A DNA stretch of 8,270 nt from an uncultured Gemmatimonadota bacterium (GCA_903894655.1 CAITQY010000300.1:1-8270); one strand, 5' to 3'; positions 1-8,270 are shown, numbered from the stretch's first letter. The notes: generated from the letters alone by a model not told the origin. Numbers and translations: made by a program.

Positions 1-111
1 CCGTGTGATTCCACTGTCTGTCTCCGGAGTCGATTGAAGCCGGGCCCACCGCTGCGCGCGCCCGCCGAACGAAGAAAAGACTAAACAAGACCGCCTCCGG
101 AAGGTAGGGGG
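1..111. other. Leader region upstream of tilS, no firm element
   Basis: This stretch lies between the window edge and the tilS start. It contains an 8-bp perfect palindrome, CTCCGGAG (22-29), and a weak possible stem CGGGC (41-45) / GCCCG (60-64). A relatively A-rich patch at 70-91 could be part of a promoter or 5' untranslated region. I could not identify a convincing -35/-10 pair, a tRNA end, or the end of an upstream gene, so nothing is called here. A promoter for the downstream cluster may lie here or before the window. Confidence 0.3.
99..104 (+). promoter_or_regulatory. Ribosome binding site for tilS GTG start
   Basis: GGAAGG at 99-104 lies 7 bases before the GTG at 112. The alternative in-frame ATG at 151 has no comparable purine-rich site before it. 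This is the main reason for preferring the GTG start. Confidence 0.45.
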
Positions 112-1527
112 GTGGTTGACGCGCCGCCGCCGGCGGGCGATCAGTCCAGCATGTCCGAATCGACGAACTTCGCGCCTGAGGCGCTGCTGCAGGCGTCACT
201 CGAGGTGGCCATGGCGCCCGTCGTCGGACCGTTGATCTTGGCGGTGTCCGGGGGGCGGGATTCGATGGTGCTGCTGCAGGCCATGGCGCGGTGGGCTCCC
301 GAGCGCATCGCGGCGGTGGCCACCTTCGATCACGGCACCGGCCAGCACGCCACCGACGCCGCCTCGCTGGTGGCCGCGGAGTCACGCCGGCTGGGGCTCA
401 CCGTGGTGCGTGAGCGGTCGCGCACGCCAGGGCAGAGTGAAGCGGCGTGGCGGGCGGCGCGCTGGGACTTTCTCGGCCGGAGCGGTCGCGCCTACACGGC
501 GCGCGTGGCCACCGCGCATACGCGCGATGATCAGCTCGAGACGGTCGTGATGCGTCTGCTGCGGGGAGCGGGCGCCCGCGGCATGGCCGCACTGGCTGCG
601 CCGTCGAGCGTGGTGCGCCCGTGGCTCGGGCTGTCGCGGGCCGAGCTGGCGCGCTGGGCGGTGCTGGAGCAGGTGGCGTACCTCGAGGATCCGATGAACG
701 TCTCGCGCGCCTTTTTGCGCGGGCGCGTGCGCCACGAACTGCTCCCCGCGCTCGAGACCGCCACGCCCGGGTTCTCGGACCAGATCCTCGCGCTGGCGGA
801 TCAGGCGGCCAGCTGGCGACGCGACGTGGAGCGCCATGTCGAGGCCCTCGGCGTGGCGGTCGCGTCGACGGGCGCGCGCGCGTCCTGTCCCGTGGTGGCC
901 CTCGAATCCACGACGCGCGAGGGGCAGGCGGTGCTCTGGCCCGCCATCTGCGCCCGCGCCGGTGTGACGCTGGACGCCAAAGGAACTCGCGAGCTCGTGA
1001 AGTTTACCATGACGAGTCGATGTGGGTCGCGCACGCTCGTGTCTGGTGGAGCGGTCGTGTTGCGACGGCGTGCCGCCGCGGCAGAGCCACCCGGCGAACG
1101 GTTCGAAGTGCGGCGGGCCGTGCCGAAGCAGTCGCCCACCGCTGTACGAGTCTGGTCAGGTGCCGCGGAGGCATTGCCACCACGGCTCGGACGGTTTCGG
1201 TGGCGACGGCTCCTCACGGCTCCGTCGTCGGGCAGTACCGCGGAGCAGGAGCTGTGGACCATCGGGCTTCCCCGTGGCGAGCCGGTCACGTTGCGGGTCT
1301 GGACCGCAGGAGATCGCATCCGCACCGCTGGTGCTCCAGCAGGGCGGCGCGTAACGCGGTACTTTTCAGAAGCACATGTACCTGCGCTGGACCGGTCGAC
1401 ATGGCCGGTCGTGCTCGTGGAGAACGAGCTGGCGTGGGTTCCTGGGGTTTGCCGTGCTCTCGCGGCACCGTCTCGGCCCGGTCGGCCGGAGTTGATCTGG
1501 TACCGGTGTGAGCCCGAGTTTGACTGA
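112..1527 (+). CDS. tilS: tRNA(Ile)-lysidine synthase TilS
   Basis: TilS is a cytoplasmic ATP-dependent ligase. It attaches lysine to C34 of the CAU anticodon of tRNA-Ile2, so that the tRNA reads AUA and is charged with isoleucine instead of methionine. The 471-residue product has the N-type ATP pyrophosphatase P-loop SGGRDS (46-51). It also has the family signature HTRDDQLET (136-144) followed by an RLLRGAGARGM stretch (148-158), and the EDPMN (192-196) and RHELLPAL (207-214) segment of the tRNA-binding region. The C-terminal domain is recognisable from GDRIRT, RRVTRYFSEAHVPALDR and WVPGVCR in the last 70 or so residues. The length is close to E. coli TilS (about 430), with a slightly longer N-terminus. 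The start is taken as GTG 112 because of the GGAAGG site. ATG 151 (residue 14) is possible and keeps all motifs. In the usual RNxIR segment the Asn is replaced by Gly (RGRVR, 203-207). The gene overlaps hpt by 20 bp, as expected in the conserved tilS-hpt-ftsH order. Confidence 0.95.
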   Translation: MVDAPPPAGDQSSMSESTNFAPEALLQASLEVAMAPVVGPLILAVSGGRDSMVLLQAMARWAPERIAAVATFDHGTGQHATDAASLVAAESRRLGLTVVRERSRTPGQSEAAWRAARWDFLGRSGRAYTARVATAHTRDDQLETVVMRLLRGAGARGMAALAAPSSVVRPWLGLSRAELARWAVLEQVAYLEDPMNVSRAFLRGRVRHELLPALETATPGFSDQILALADQAASWRRDVERHVEALGVAVASTGARASCPVVALESTTREGQAVLWPAICARAGVTLDAKGTRELVKFTMTSRCGSRTLVSGGAVVLRRRAAAAEPPGERFEVRRAVPKQSPTAVRVWSGAAEALPPRLGRFRWRRLLTAPSSGSTAEQELWTIGLPRGEPVTLRVWTAGDRIRTAGAPAGRRVTRYFSEAHVPALDRSTWPVVLVENELAWVPGVCRALAAPSRPGRPELIWYRCEPEFD

Positions 1528-2083
1528 GCAGAGCCAACCCATCGCGGAAGATCCGCGTCTCGACGGCCGTGCCGTCCGGCGCATCGCGTACGACGCCGAG
1601 ACGATCGGCGCGCGCGTGCAGGAGTTGGGGGCGGACATCACGGCGGCCTATCCCGATGGCGAACTGCTGGTGCTTGGCCTGCTCAAGGGCAGTTTTATCT
1701 TTCTCAGCGATCTCGTGCGGCACATTGCACGCCCCTTACAAGTGGATTTCCTCGTGGCGTCGTCGTACGGCGATGCGACGGAATCGAGCGGTGTGGTCCG
1801 TCTTCTCTACGATCCGGAAACGGAACTGGAGGGGAAACACATTCTGTTAGTTGAAGACATCGTGGATTCTGGCCGCACGCTCAATCGGCTCATCGAGCTG
1901 TTGGGCGACCGGAAGCCGCGTTCGCTTGAAATCTGCGCGCTGCTGCACAAGCACATCGCGACGGAGCTTCATCATCCCACGCGGTTCATCGGGTTCGATG
2001 CGCCGCACGAATTTCTGGTTGGCTACGGGCTAGACCATGCCGAGAATTTTCGGCACCTCCCGTATGTCGCCAGCCTGCAGTAA
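1508..2083 (+). CDS. hpt: Hypoxanthine(-guanine) phosphoribosyltransferase
   Basis: This cytoplasmic purine salvage enzyme transfers phosphoribosyl from PRPP to hypoxanthine and/or guanine, giving IMP or GMP. In the 191-residue product the PRPP-binding signature LLVEDIVDSGRTL (113-125) is intact. The loop residues LLKGS (58-62), the flexible-loop SSYG (85-88) with following TESSGVVRL, and the C-terminal DAPHEFLVGYGLDHAE (164-179) plus FRHLPY (181-186) are all typical of HPRT. The start is GTG 1508, inside the end of tilS. There is no internal Met, and the next plausible start would remove part of the fold. A weak GGAG lies at 1488-1491, rather far from the start, so coupling to tilS translation is likely. 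The protein is slightly longer than E. coli Hpt (about 178) because of roughly 20 extra N-terminal residues. Substrate preference between hypoxanthine and guanine cannot be told from the sequence. ftsH follows after 12 bp. Confidence 0.95.
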   Translation: MSPSLTEQSQPIAEDPRLDGRAVRRIAYDAETIGARVQELGADITAAYPDGELLVLGLLKGSFIFLSDLVRHIARPLQVDFLVASSYGDATESSGVVRLLYDPETELEGKHILLVEDIVDSGRTLNRLIELLGDRKPRSLEICALLHKHIATELHHPTRFIGFDAPHEFLVGYGLDHAENFRHLPYVASLQ

Positions 2084-2088
2084 GGCGG
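2082..2088 (+). promoter_or_regulatory. Ribosome binding site for ftsH
   Basis: AAGGCGG overlaps the hpt stop codon and ends 7 bases before the ATG at 2096. It supports that start over the in-frame ATG at 2108. Confidence 0.55.
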
Positions 2089-2095
2089 TCACCCT

Positions 2096-4081
<1,986 letters not shown>

Positions 4082-4111
4082 TCGGTCGCGGAATCGCTGC
4101 GTGAGTCCGGC

Positions 4112-4909
4112 GTGACGGATCTCAGCAACGGGCAGGTGATGCAGTTCACGACGCAGTTCACGACGCAGTTCACATGGCGCGACGGCCTCGAAATCGGGGT
4201 CGTCGCGCTGGTGTTCTACCGAGTCCTGCGGCTCATTCATGGCACGCGCGCGCTCCAGATTCTGGGCGGGGTCGCCGTGCTGGTGGCGGCGTATACCATC
4301 GCGTCGCTGCTGCAGCTCGCCATGATCACCTACCTCCTCGGGTTGGTGTTCACGTATGGCGCGTTCGCGCTGCTCATCATCTTCCAGCCTGAACTGCGCG
4401 CGGCGCTGGCGCACATCGGGCAGACGCCCGTGACCCGGCTCTTCAAGCGCGTCGAACAAGAGCCGGTGGAAGACGAAATCGCGGATGCGGTGGAGCGTCT
4501 GTCCCGTTCAGGCGTTGGCGCGATCATCGCCATCGAACGTGATGTGCCCCTCTCGGATTTCATCGACAGCGGCTCGTCGCTGCAGGCCAAGGTGTCGGCC
4601 GATCTCCTCACCACGATCTTCACGCCCTATTCGCCGCTGCACGACGGCGCCGTGATCATTCGCGGCGACACCATCGTGGGCGCCGGGTGCATTCTGCCGT
4701 TGTCGCAGGGGGCGGTGGCCAACCGTTCCCTCGGCACCCGCCATCGGGCGGCGCTAGGGTTGGCCGAGGAGACCGACGCCATCGTCATCGTCGTGTCCGA
4801 GGAAACCGCCGTGGTCTCCGTGGCGCGCAACGGCGCGCTGCAGGTGCGCCTCTCCCCCGTGCAAGTGCGTGATCTGCTGGCGGGCCGACCGGTGAAATCC
4901 GCGGAATGA
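4112..4909 (+). CDS. cdaA: Diadenylate cyclase CdaA (c-di-AMP synthase)
   Basis: CdaA condenses two ATP into cyclic di-AMP, a second messenger known in other bacteria to control potassium and osmolyte transport and cell-wall homeostasis. The 265-residue product (from GTG 4112) has three predicted membrane segments between about residues 26 and 92, ending in the family hallmark IIFQPELRAAL (89-99). The DisA_N/DAC catalytic domain follows, with HDGAVII (177-183) and the GTRHRAALG motif (208-216), then VVSEET (227-232). Both the DGA and RHR active-site motifs are intact, so an active enzyme is expected. The start is uncertain: GTG 4112 has no clear ribosome binding site, and ATG 4139 (residue 10) lies just before a tandem repeat. 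Residues 11-21 read QFTTQFTTQFT, a repeat-encoded extension before the conserved region that begins near residue 23. It follows ftsH by 30 bp and overlaps the DUF2723 gene by 4 bp. The usual partners cdaR and glmM are not next to it. Confidence 0.93.
   Translation: MTDLSNGQVMQFTTQFTTQFTWRDGLEIGVVALVFYRVLRLIHGTRALQILGGVAVLVAAYTIASLLQLAMITYLLGLVFTYGAFALLIIFQPELRAALAHIGQTPVTRLFKRVEQEPVEDEIADAVERLSRSGVGAIIAIERDVPLSDFIDSGSSLQAKVSADLLTTIFTPYSPLHDGAVIIRGDTIVGAGCILPLSQGAVANRSLGTRHRAALGLAEETDAIVIVVSEETAVVSVARNGALQVRLSPVQVRDLLAGRPVKSAE
4141..4173 (+). repeat. 12-bp in-frame tandem repeat, 2.75 copies
   Basis: The unit GCAGTTCACGAC occurs at 4141-4152 and 4153-4164 exactly. A third partial copy, GCAGTTCAC, is at 4165-4173. 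In the cdaA frame it encodes QFTT-QFTT-QFT. Because the unit is a multiple of three, gain or loss of a copy would not shift the frame. Confidence 0.95.
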
Positions 4910-6747
4910 CGGCATCCATGCCTCGTGCCCGCTTTCAAATGCCCCGGACGGTCATCGCCCCGGTTCTGGCGATGGTCGTGCTCTTCTCGGCCTATCTGGC
5001 CACGGCGGCGCCCGACCTCACCTTTTGGGATGCGTCCGAGCTCGTGACGGCGGCGCGCACGCTTGGCATTCCGCATCCGCCCGGTACGCCGCTGTGGGTG
5101 CTGATCGCGCGCGTCGTGTCAAATGCGTTTGTGAACACGGGACCGGCACGGGCCGTGACCATGGTCTCGGTCCTGGCCAGTGCGTTGGTGGGTGGCGTCG
5201 GCGCTTCGCTGCTGCAGCGCTGGGTCGGTGCCCGCGCGGCGGTCGTGGGCGCCGTTATCGCCGGTACCATGACCACGGTGTGGAGCAGTGCCACGGAAAC
5301 CGAAGTCTACGCGGTGTCGCTACTCGTCTCGGCGCTCATGCTGGCCGTCGGCGAGTTCGCCGGGCGTCCGGGGGTCTCCGATCCGGCACGTCGTCGGGCA
5401 CGCGCGTTGATCGCGTTCGTGGCCGCCCTCGCGATTCCACTGCATCTGAGCGTGCTGGTGGCGTTGCCGGCGGCGCTGCTCTTCGCTTGGGCGGGCCCGC
5501 GTGTTCGTGTGATCGACGTAATCGGCTGGGGGGCGCTGGCGCTGCTCGGGGTGTCCACGGTCGCTGTGCTGCCCCTGCTGTATGCGGCGGGGCCGGAGCT
5601 GGCGTCTGGCCACCCCGATTCGCTGCAGGCGCTCGTGGCGGTGCTCCGTCGCGAGCAGTACCAGGTGGCAGGGCTGCTGCCGCGCATGGCGCCGCTCTGG
5701 CTGCAGCTGGCCAATGTCTTCGAATGGGCCGACTGGCAGGTCGCGTTCGGCGTACATCCGTTTCCCACACCGTCGGTTCCGCGTACGCTGCTCACGCTGT
5801 CGTTCGCGTGGCTGGCGGCCCTCGGGCTGCGCACCGTCTGGCGGCATGAGGCTCGGGTGGGGCGCGCCATGCTGGTGCTCCTGATTTCAGGCACGATGGG
5901 CGTGGCGTTCTGGCTCAACATGCGCGCCGGTCCGACCTTCGGCGGCAGTTTTATTGCGGCGGGCGCGGTGCATGAGGCGCGTGAGCGCGACTACTTTTTC
6001 GTGCTCGGTTTCTGGAGCTGGGGATTACTGGCCGGTGCCGGGCTCGCCGCGATCTCGGCGGCGTTGGCCAAACGCCTGCCGGCACCCATCGCCGCGCTCC
6101 CGTTGCTGATCGGCGCGGTGCCGCTGGTGGCCAACAACCAGGTGATGGATCGTACGCGTGAACCGATCGCGATGATGCCGCGCACCTACGCGCGACTGCT
6201 GCTCGATGCCGTGCCGCAGCGTGGGGTGCTCCTCGCGGGCGGCGACAACGACACCTTCCACCTCGGGTACCTGCAGCAGGTGGAGGACTACCGGTCCGAC
6301 GTGACCGTCGTCACCGTGCCATTGCTGGGTGCCACGTGGTATCGGGAAGCGCTCGCCGCACGGCGACTGCTCCCCTCGGCCGCGGTGCGCCGTTGGCCCG
6401 GGCTTGAGGCCACGCTGCGGTCGGTCATGATCCACGCCACGGAAGACGGACGCGAGGTGCGCGTGAGCACCTTGCTGGCTCGCGCCGATCGCAACCGGGT
6501 GGACCGGACGCAGGGTTGGGCCTTGGAGGGACTGGTGTATGCGCCGTCGGCGACCACCGCGCCCGGGGCGATCACTCTCGACGCGGCCGCCTTGGCGCGG
6601 GCGCGGGAGCAGCTGCCTCGGTCGGTGCTCGCGCCTATCCCGGCCGGCGCTGATCCAGCCGTGACACAGATGCAGGCACTGCTGCGCTGTACGCAAGTGC
6701 GGCGTATCGACGACCCATTACTTGTGTCGTCGTGCAATGCTCCCTAA
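4906..6747 (+). CDS. DUF2723 (GT117/TMEM260-like) polytopic membrane protein
   Basis: This 613-residue protein belongs to the DUF2723 family. The animal member TMEM260 is a protein O-mannosyltransferase and defines CAZy family GT117; the function of bacterial members is mostly unproven. Family features include DLTFWDASE (37-45), where the acidic residues fit a GT-C type first extracytoplasmic loop, followed by LGIPHPPGTPLW (53-64). Further on are ETEVY (131-135), RREQY (248-252), ARERDYFFVLGFW (358-370) and GDNDTFHLGYLQQVEDYRSD (446-465). Many hydrophobic segments span about 15-410, and a soluble C-terminal domain of about 200 residues follows. Bacterial relatives are often considerably longer. 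The only two cysteines are C595 and C610, near the end. The start ATG 4906 overlaps the cdaA stop as ATGA; ATG 4918 or 4939 are alternatives. A glycosyltransferase role using a lipid-linked sugar is an inference. The substrate cannot be predicted. Confidence 0.88.
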   Translation: MTASMPRARFQMPRTVIAPVLAMVVLFSAYLATAAPDLTFWDASELVTAARTLGIPHPPGTPLWVLIARVVSNAFVNTGPARAVTMVSVLASALVGGVGASLLQRWVGARAAVVGAVIAGTMTTVWSSATETEVYAVSLLVSALMLAVGEFAGRPGVSDPARRRARALIAFVAALAIPLHLSVLVALPAALLFAWAGPRVRVIDVIGWGALALLGVSTVAVLPLLYAAGPELASGHPDSLQALVAVLRREQYQVAGLLPRMAPLWLQLANVFEWADWQVAFGVHPFPTPSVPRTLLTLSFAWLAALGLRTVWRHEARVGRAMLVLLISGTMGVAFWLNMRAGPTFGGSFIAAGAVHEARERDYFFVLGFWSWGLLAGAGLAAISAALAKRLPAPIAALPLLIGAVPLVANNQVMDRTREPIAMMPRTYARLLLDAVPQRGVLLAGGDNDTFHLGYLQQVEDYRSDVTVVTVPLLGATWYREALAARRLLPSAAVRRWPGLEATLRSVMIHATEDGREVRVSTLLARADRNRVDRTQGWALEGLVYAPSATTAPGAITLDAAALARAREQLPRSVLAPIPAGADPAVTQMQALLRCTQVRRIDDPLLVSSCNAP

Positions 6748-6758
6748 CCTTATGTGCT

Positions 6759-7442
6759 ATGCCAATTTCGGACCATGTCGCAACGGTGGTGGCGGAGGTT
6801 CGTGAGCGCATCGCCGCGGCACGCGAACGGGGAGGACACGGGCAGGACGTCACCCTGATTGCCGTCACGAAAACCCACGGCCCGGACGCCGTCATGGCGG
6901 CGTGGCACGCTGGCGTCCACGATGTGGGCGAGAACAAAGTGCAGGAAGCCGAATCGAAGAGGGCGCAGGTGACGGTGCCGGTCCGTTGGCATCTGGTTGG
7001 TCACCTTCAGCGCAACAAGGCGAAGAACGCCGCGAAGTTCGATCTCGTCCACAGTCTCGATAGCGAACGGCTTGCCGTGGCGCTCAACGACGCGGCTGGC
7101 GAGGCGCAGCGGGTGCTCGAGGTGCTGGTGCAGGTCAACGTCAGCGGCGAAGGCACCAAGAGTGGCTTCGCGCTGCACGAACTGCCGGCCGTCTCGGAGC
7201 GCCTCCATGCTTGCCGTCATCTGCGGGTCCGGGGCGTCATGACCATGGCGCCATTCGATGCCGACGAGTCGGTGCTGCGCGCCGTGTTCCGCGGCGCGCG
7301 GGACGCGCGAACGAAGTTACAGGGGGCCGGGTTCGGGGCCGAGTGGTTGAGCATGGGCATGTCGGGTGACTACGAAGTCGCCGTCGAAGAAGGCGCAACG
7401 CATGTACGGCTGGGCACAGTGCTGTTCGGCAGTCGGACCTGA
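6759..7442 (+). CDS. yggS: YggS/PLPBP-family pyridoxal phosphate-binding protein
   Basis: YggS (also called ylmE, PLPHP, COG0325) is a small cytoplasmic PLP carrier with an alanine-racemase-like barrel fold. It affects vitamin B6 and amino-acid balance and is not thought to be an enzyme. From ATG 6759 the product is 227 residues. The PLP-binding lysine is K38 in LIAVTKT (33-39). It is followed by VGENKVQEA, the conserved WHLVGHLQRNKAK, VLVQVNVSGEGTKSGF, LRVRGVMTMAP, and the phosphate-binding end LSMGMSGDYEVAVEEGATHV with RLGTVLFGSR. The length is typical. A GTG at 6732 would add nine residues and overlap the DUF2723 gene by 16 bp. The ATG is preferred because those residues (VQCSLTLCA) are not family-like, but no clear ribosome binding site supports either start. 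Next to divIVA it recalls the Gram-positive ylmE-divIVA division cluster. Confidence 0.93.
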   Translation: MPISDHVATVVAEVRERIAAARERGGHGQDVTLIAVTKTHGPDAVMAAWHAGVHDVGENKVQEAESKRAQVTVPVRWHLVGHLQRNKAKNAAKFDLVHSLDSERLAVALNDAAGEAQRVLEVLVQVNVSGEGTKSGFALHELPAVSERLHACRHLRVRGVMTMAPFDADESVLRAVFRGARDARTKLQGAGFGAEWLSMGMSGDYEVAVEEGATHVRLGTVLFGSRT

Positions 7443-7449
7443 TTCATCC

Positions 7450-7454
7450 GGGAA
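7450..7454 (+). promoter_or_regulatory. Probable ribosome binding site for divIVA
   Basis: GGGAA at 7450-7454 ends 5 bases before ATG 7460. It is a modest match, placed in the 17-bp gap after yggS. Confidence 0.35.
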
Positions 7455-7459
7455 TTCGC

Positions 7460-8071
7460 ATGGCGGACGACGGCTCTCAAGGCTTCCATCTCACCGCGCT
7501 CGACGCGCGGCGCTTCGATTTCGGCAACGCACTGCGTGGCTACGACCGCGCACGTGTGGACCAGTTCCGCGAGCAGGTGGCTGAGGAGTTGGAGCGCCTG
7601 TCGCGCGCCAACCAGGAGCTCGACCAGAAGGCGCGCAATTTTCACGAGCAGCTGAAGTCGTTCCGCGAGCGTGACAAGGCGCTCAATGAAGCGCTGGTGA
7701 GCGCCCAGCAACTGCGCGGCGAGATCAAGGAACAGGCCGAACGCGAAGCGCAGCTGATTCTGCGGGAAGCGCAGGCCGAGGCCGACAAGCTGCTGCAGGG
7801 GGTGCGCGACGAACTGCGTCGGTCGGAAGAAGAGGTGCAGGCGCTCTGGCGCACACGTCGCAGCTATCTGGCGCAGCTGCGTCATCATCTCGAGCGTCAG
7901 CTGTCCGAGCTGAACTCGGCGGAATCCGAGCCGCTCCCCGACTTTGCCACGCCCCGGGCCCTGTCGGCGGTGCGGGCCGAGCCGGCGATGGTGCAGGAGA
8001 TCCGCGAGTTGCCCCTACGCCCCGCGGCGCCCACCCCGTCGTGGCTCGATGTCGTTGAGGATGGCTCATGA
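7460..8071 (+). CDS. divIVA: DivIVA domain-containing coiled-coil protein
   Basis: DivIVA-family proteins assemble on negatively curved membrane at poles and septa and recruit division, growth or chromosome-anchoring factors. The 203-residue product begins with the family N-domain: LTALDARRFDFGNALRGYDR (11-30), then ARVDQFREQV (31-40), matching the usual 'LTPxDIxxxxF...RGYxxxxVDxFL' pattern. The conserved RGYD and the VD-F pair are present. From about 38 to 155 the sequence is almost unbroken charged coiled coil with many Glu, Arg, Gln and Leu, including ANQELDQ (50-56). The last 45 or so residues are Pro/Ala-rich and probably disordered, ending in a short WLDVVEDGS. It has no membrane segment. 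It sits 17 bp after yggS and overlaps the next gene by 4 bp. Whether it acts in division, polar growth or envelope organisation in this organism is unknown. General coiled-coil similarity could mislead, but the N-domain makes the family call good. Confidence 0.88.
   Translation: MADDGSQGFHLTALDARRFDFGNALRGYDRARVDQFREQVAEELERLSRANQELDQKARNFHEQLKSFRERDKALNEALVSAQQLRGEIKEQAEREAQLILREAQAEADKLLQGVRDELRRSEEEVQALWRTRRSYLAQLRHHLERQLSELNSAESEPLPDFATPRALSAVRAEPAMVQEIRELPLRPAAPTPSWLDVVEDGS
8057..8061 (+). promoter_or_regulatory. Ribosome binding site for the purine nucleoside phosphorylase gene
   Basis: GAGGA within the end of divIVA lies 6 bases before ATG 8068. It is the strongest Shine-Dalgarno match in the window and sets the start of the partial downstream gene. 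Confidence 0.6.
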
Positions 8072-8270
8072 ACGCTCCGCCGCATGCGCATCCAGCGCTC
8101 GGATTGCACGCCCGCGAGCGCATCGACGCGTGTGCGCAGGCGGTGCGCGCGCGCTTCCCGCGTCCGATCGATGTCGCGATCATCCTTGGCACCGGCCTCG
8201 GCGGCCTGGCCAACGAGATCGCGGTCGAGGAGACCATCGACTACATCGATCTGCCCAACTTCCCGCACTC
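8068..8270 (+). CDS. Purine nucleoside phosphorylase, 5' part (cut by window end)
   Basis: The first 67 codons of a plus-strand gene are visible, starting at ATG 8068, whose bases overlap the divIVA stop as ATGA. After a leader of about 33 residues comes IDVAIILGTGLGGLANEI (34-51), the phosphate-binding start of the trimeric (PNP/MTAP family) purine nucleoside phosphorylases. It is followed by IDYIDLPNFPH (57-67), matching the family 'Y.dIPhFP' segment. The enzyme cleaves purine nucleosides with phosphate to free base and ribose-1-phosphate. Guanosine and inosine are the usual substrates, and their products are substrates of the Hpt encoded earlier in the window. The common LGSGLG is LGTGLG here, a variant I associate with Bacteroidetes-type enzymes. 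An MTA phosphorylase or xanthosine-type specificity cannot be excluded, because the specificity residues lie beyond the window. Confidence 0.85.
   Translation, partial: MNAPPHAHPALGLHARERIDACAQAVRARFPRPIDVAIILGTGLGGLANEIAVEETIDYIDLPNFPH

Noticed and set aside
1..60. Possible 3' end of a tRNA or other structured RNA ending in GGGCCCACC
   Set aside because: No T-arm with a 5-bp stem and 7-base loop can be formed, and no acceptor partner is visible in the window.
621..1511. Plus-strand open frame of 296 codons in another frame inside tilS
   Set aside because: The product is Arg/Gly/Ala-rich low-complexity sequence, while tilS motifs in the true frame cover the same region. It is not credible as an overlapping gene.
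4082..4111. Possible terminator between ftsH and cdaA
   Set aside because: The 30-bp gap has no good inverted repeat and no T-tract.
6732..6758. Upstream GTG start for yggS, giving nine extra residues
   Set aside because: The extra residues do not resemble the family N-terminus and the codons overlap the DUF2723 end. ATG 6759 gives a typical length.

Overview
This is a GC-rich, gene-dense, entirely plus-strand stretch of a bacterial chromosome. It holds eight protein genes, the last cut by the window end. All are recognisable housekeeping families, and I see no mobile element, CRISPR array, phage gene, RNA gene or defence system. The organism is most likely a GC-rich, non-Firmicute, diderm-type bacterium. 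The combination of tilS-hpt-ftsH, a CdaA-type c-di-AMP synthase, a DUF2723/GT117-like membrane protein, a DivIVA homologue and a Bacteroidetes-like 'LGTGLGG' purine nucleoside phosphorylase fits Gemmatimonadota best. That placement is inference from gene content and composition, not a database result.

Layout: bases 1-111 are a short leader with no confident element. They are followed by tilS (112-1527, GTG start), hpt (1508-2083, GTG start inside tilS), ftsH (2096-4081), cdaA (4112 or 4139 to 4909), a DUF2723 membrane protein gene (4906-6747), yggS/yggS-like PLP-binding protein (6759-7442), divIVA (7460-8071) and the 5' part of a purine nucleoside phosphorylase gene (8068 to beyond 8270). No gap between genes exceeds about 60 bases. 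Three junctions overlap: tilS/hpt by 20 bp, cdaA/DUF2723 by 4 bp (ATGA) and divIVA/pnp by 4 bp (ATGA). No hairpin with a T-tract was seen between genes, so the whole window could be one transcription unit, although internal promoters cannot be excluded by eye.

How the genes work together: tilS-hpt-ftsH is a widely conserved bacterial trio (tRNA-Ile2 lysidine formation, purine salvage, membrane protein quality control). cdaA adds c-di-AMP second-messenger synthesis at the membrane. It is translationally coupled to a polytopic DUF2723 protein of the family that includes the O-mannosyltransferase TMEM260. The yggS-divIVA pair resembles a reduced version of the yggS(ylmE)-sepF-yggT-ylmH-divIVA cell-division cluster of Gram-positive bacteria. 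hpt and pnp encode consecutive steps of purine salvage, nucleoside to free base to nucleotide, at opposite ends of the window.

The points most worth a second look are the cdaA-DUF2723 coupling without cdaR or glmM, a 12-bp in-frame tandem repeat at the start of cdaA that bears on its true start codon, a lone pair of cysteines at the extreme C-terminus of the DUF2723 protein, and the stripped-down yggS-divIVA pair. I did not find evidence for a novel multi-gene system.
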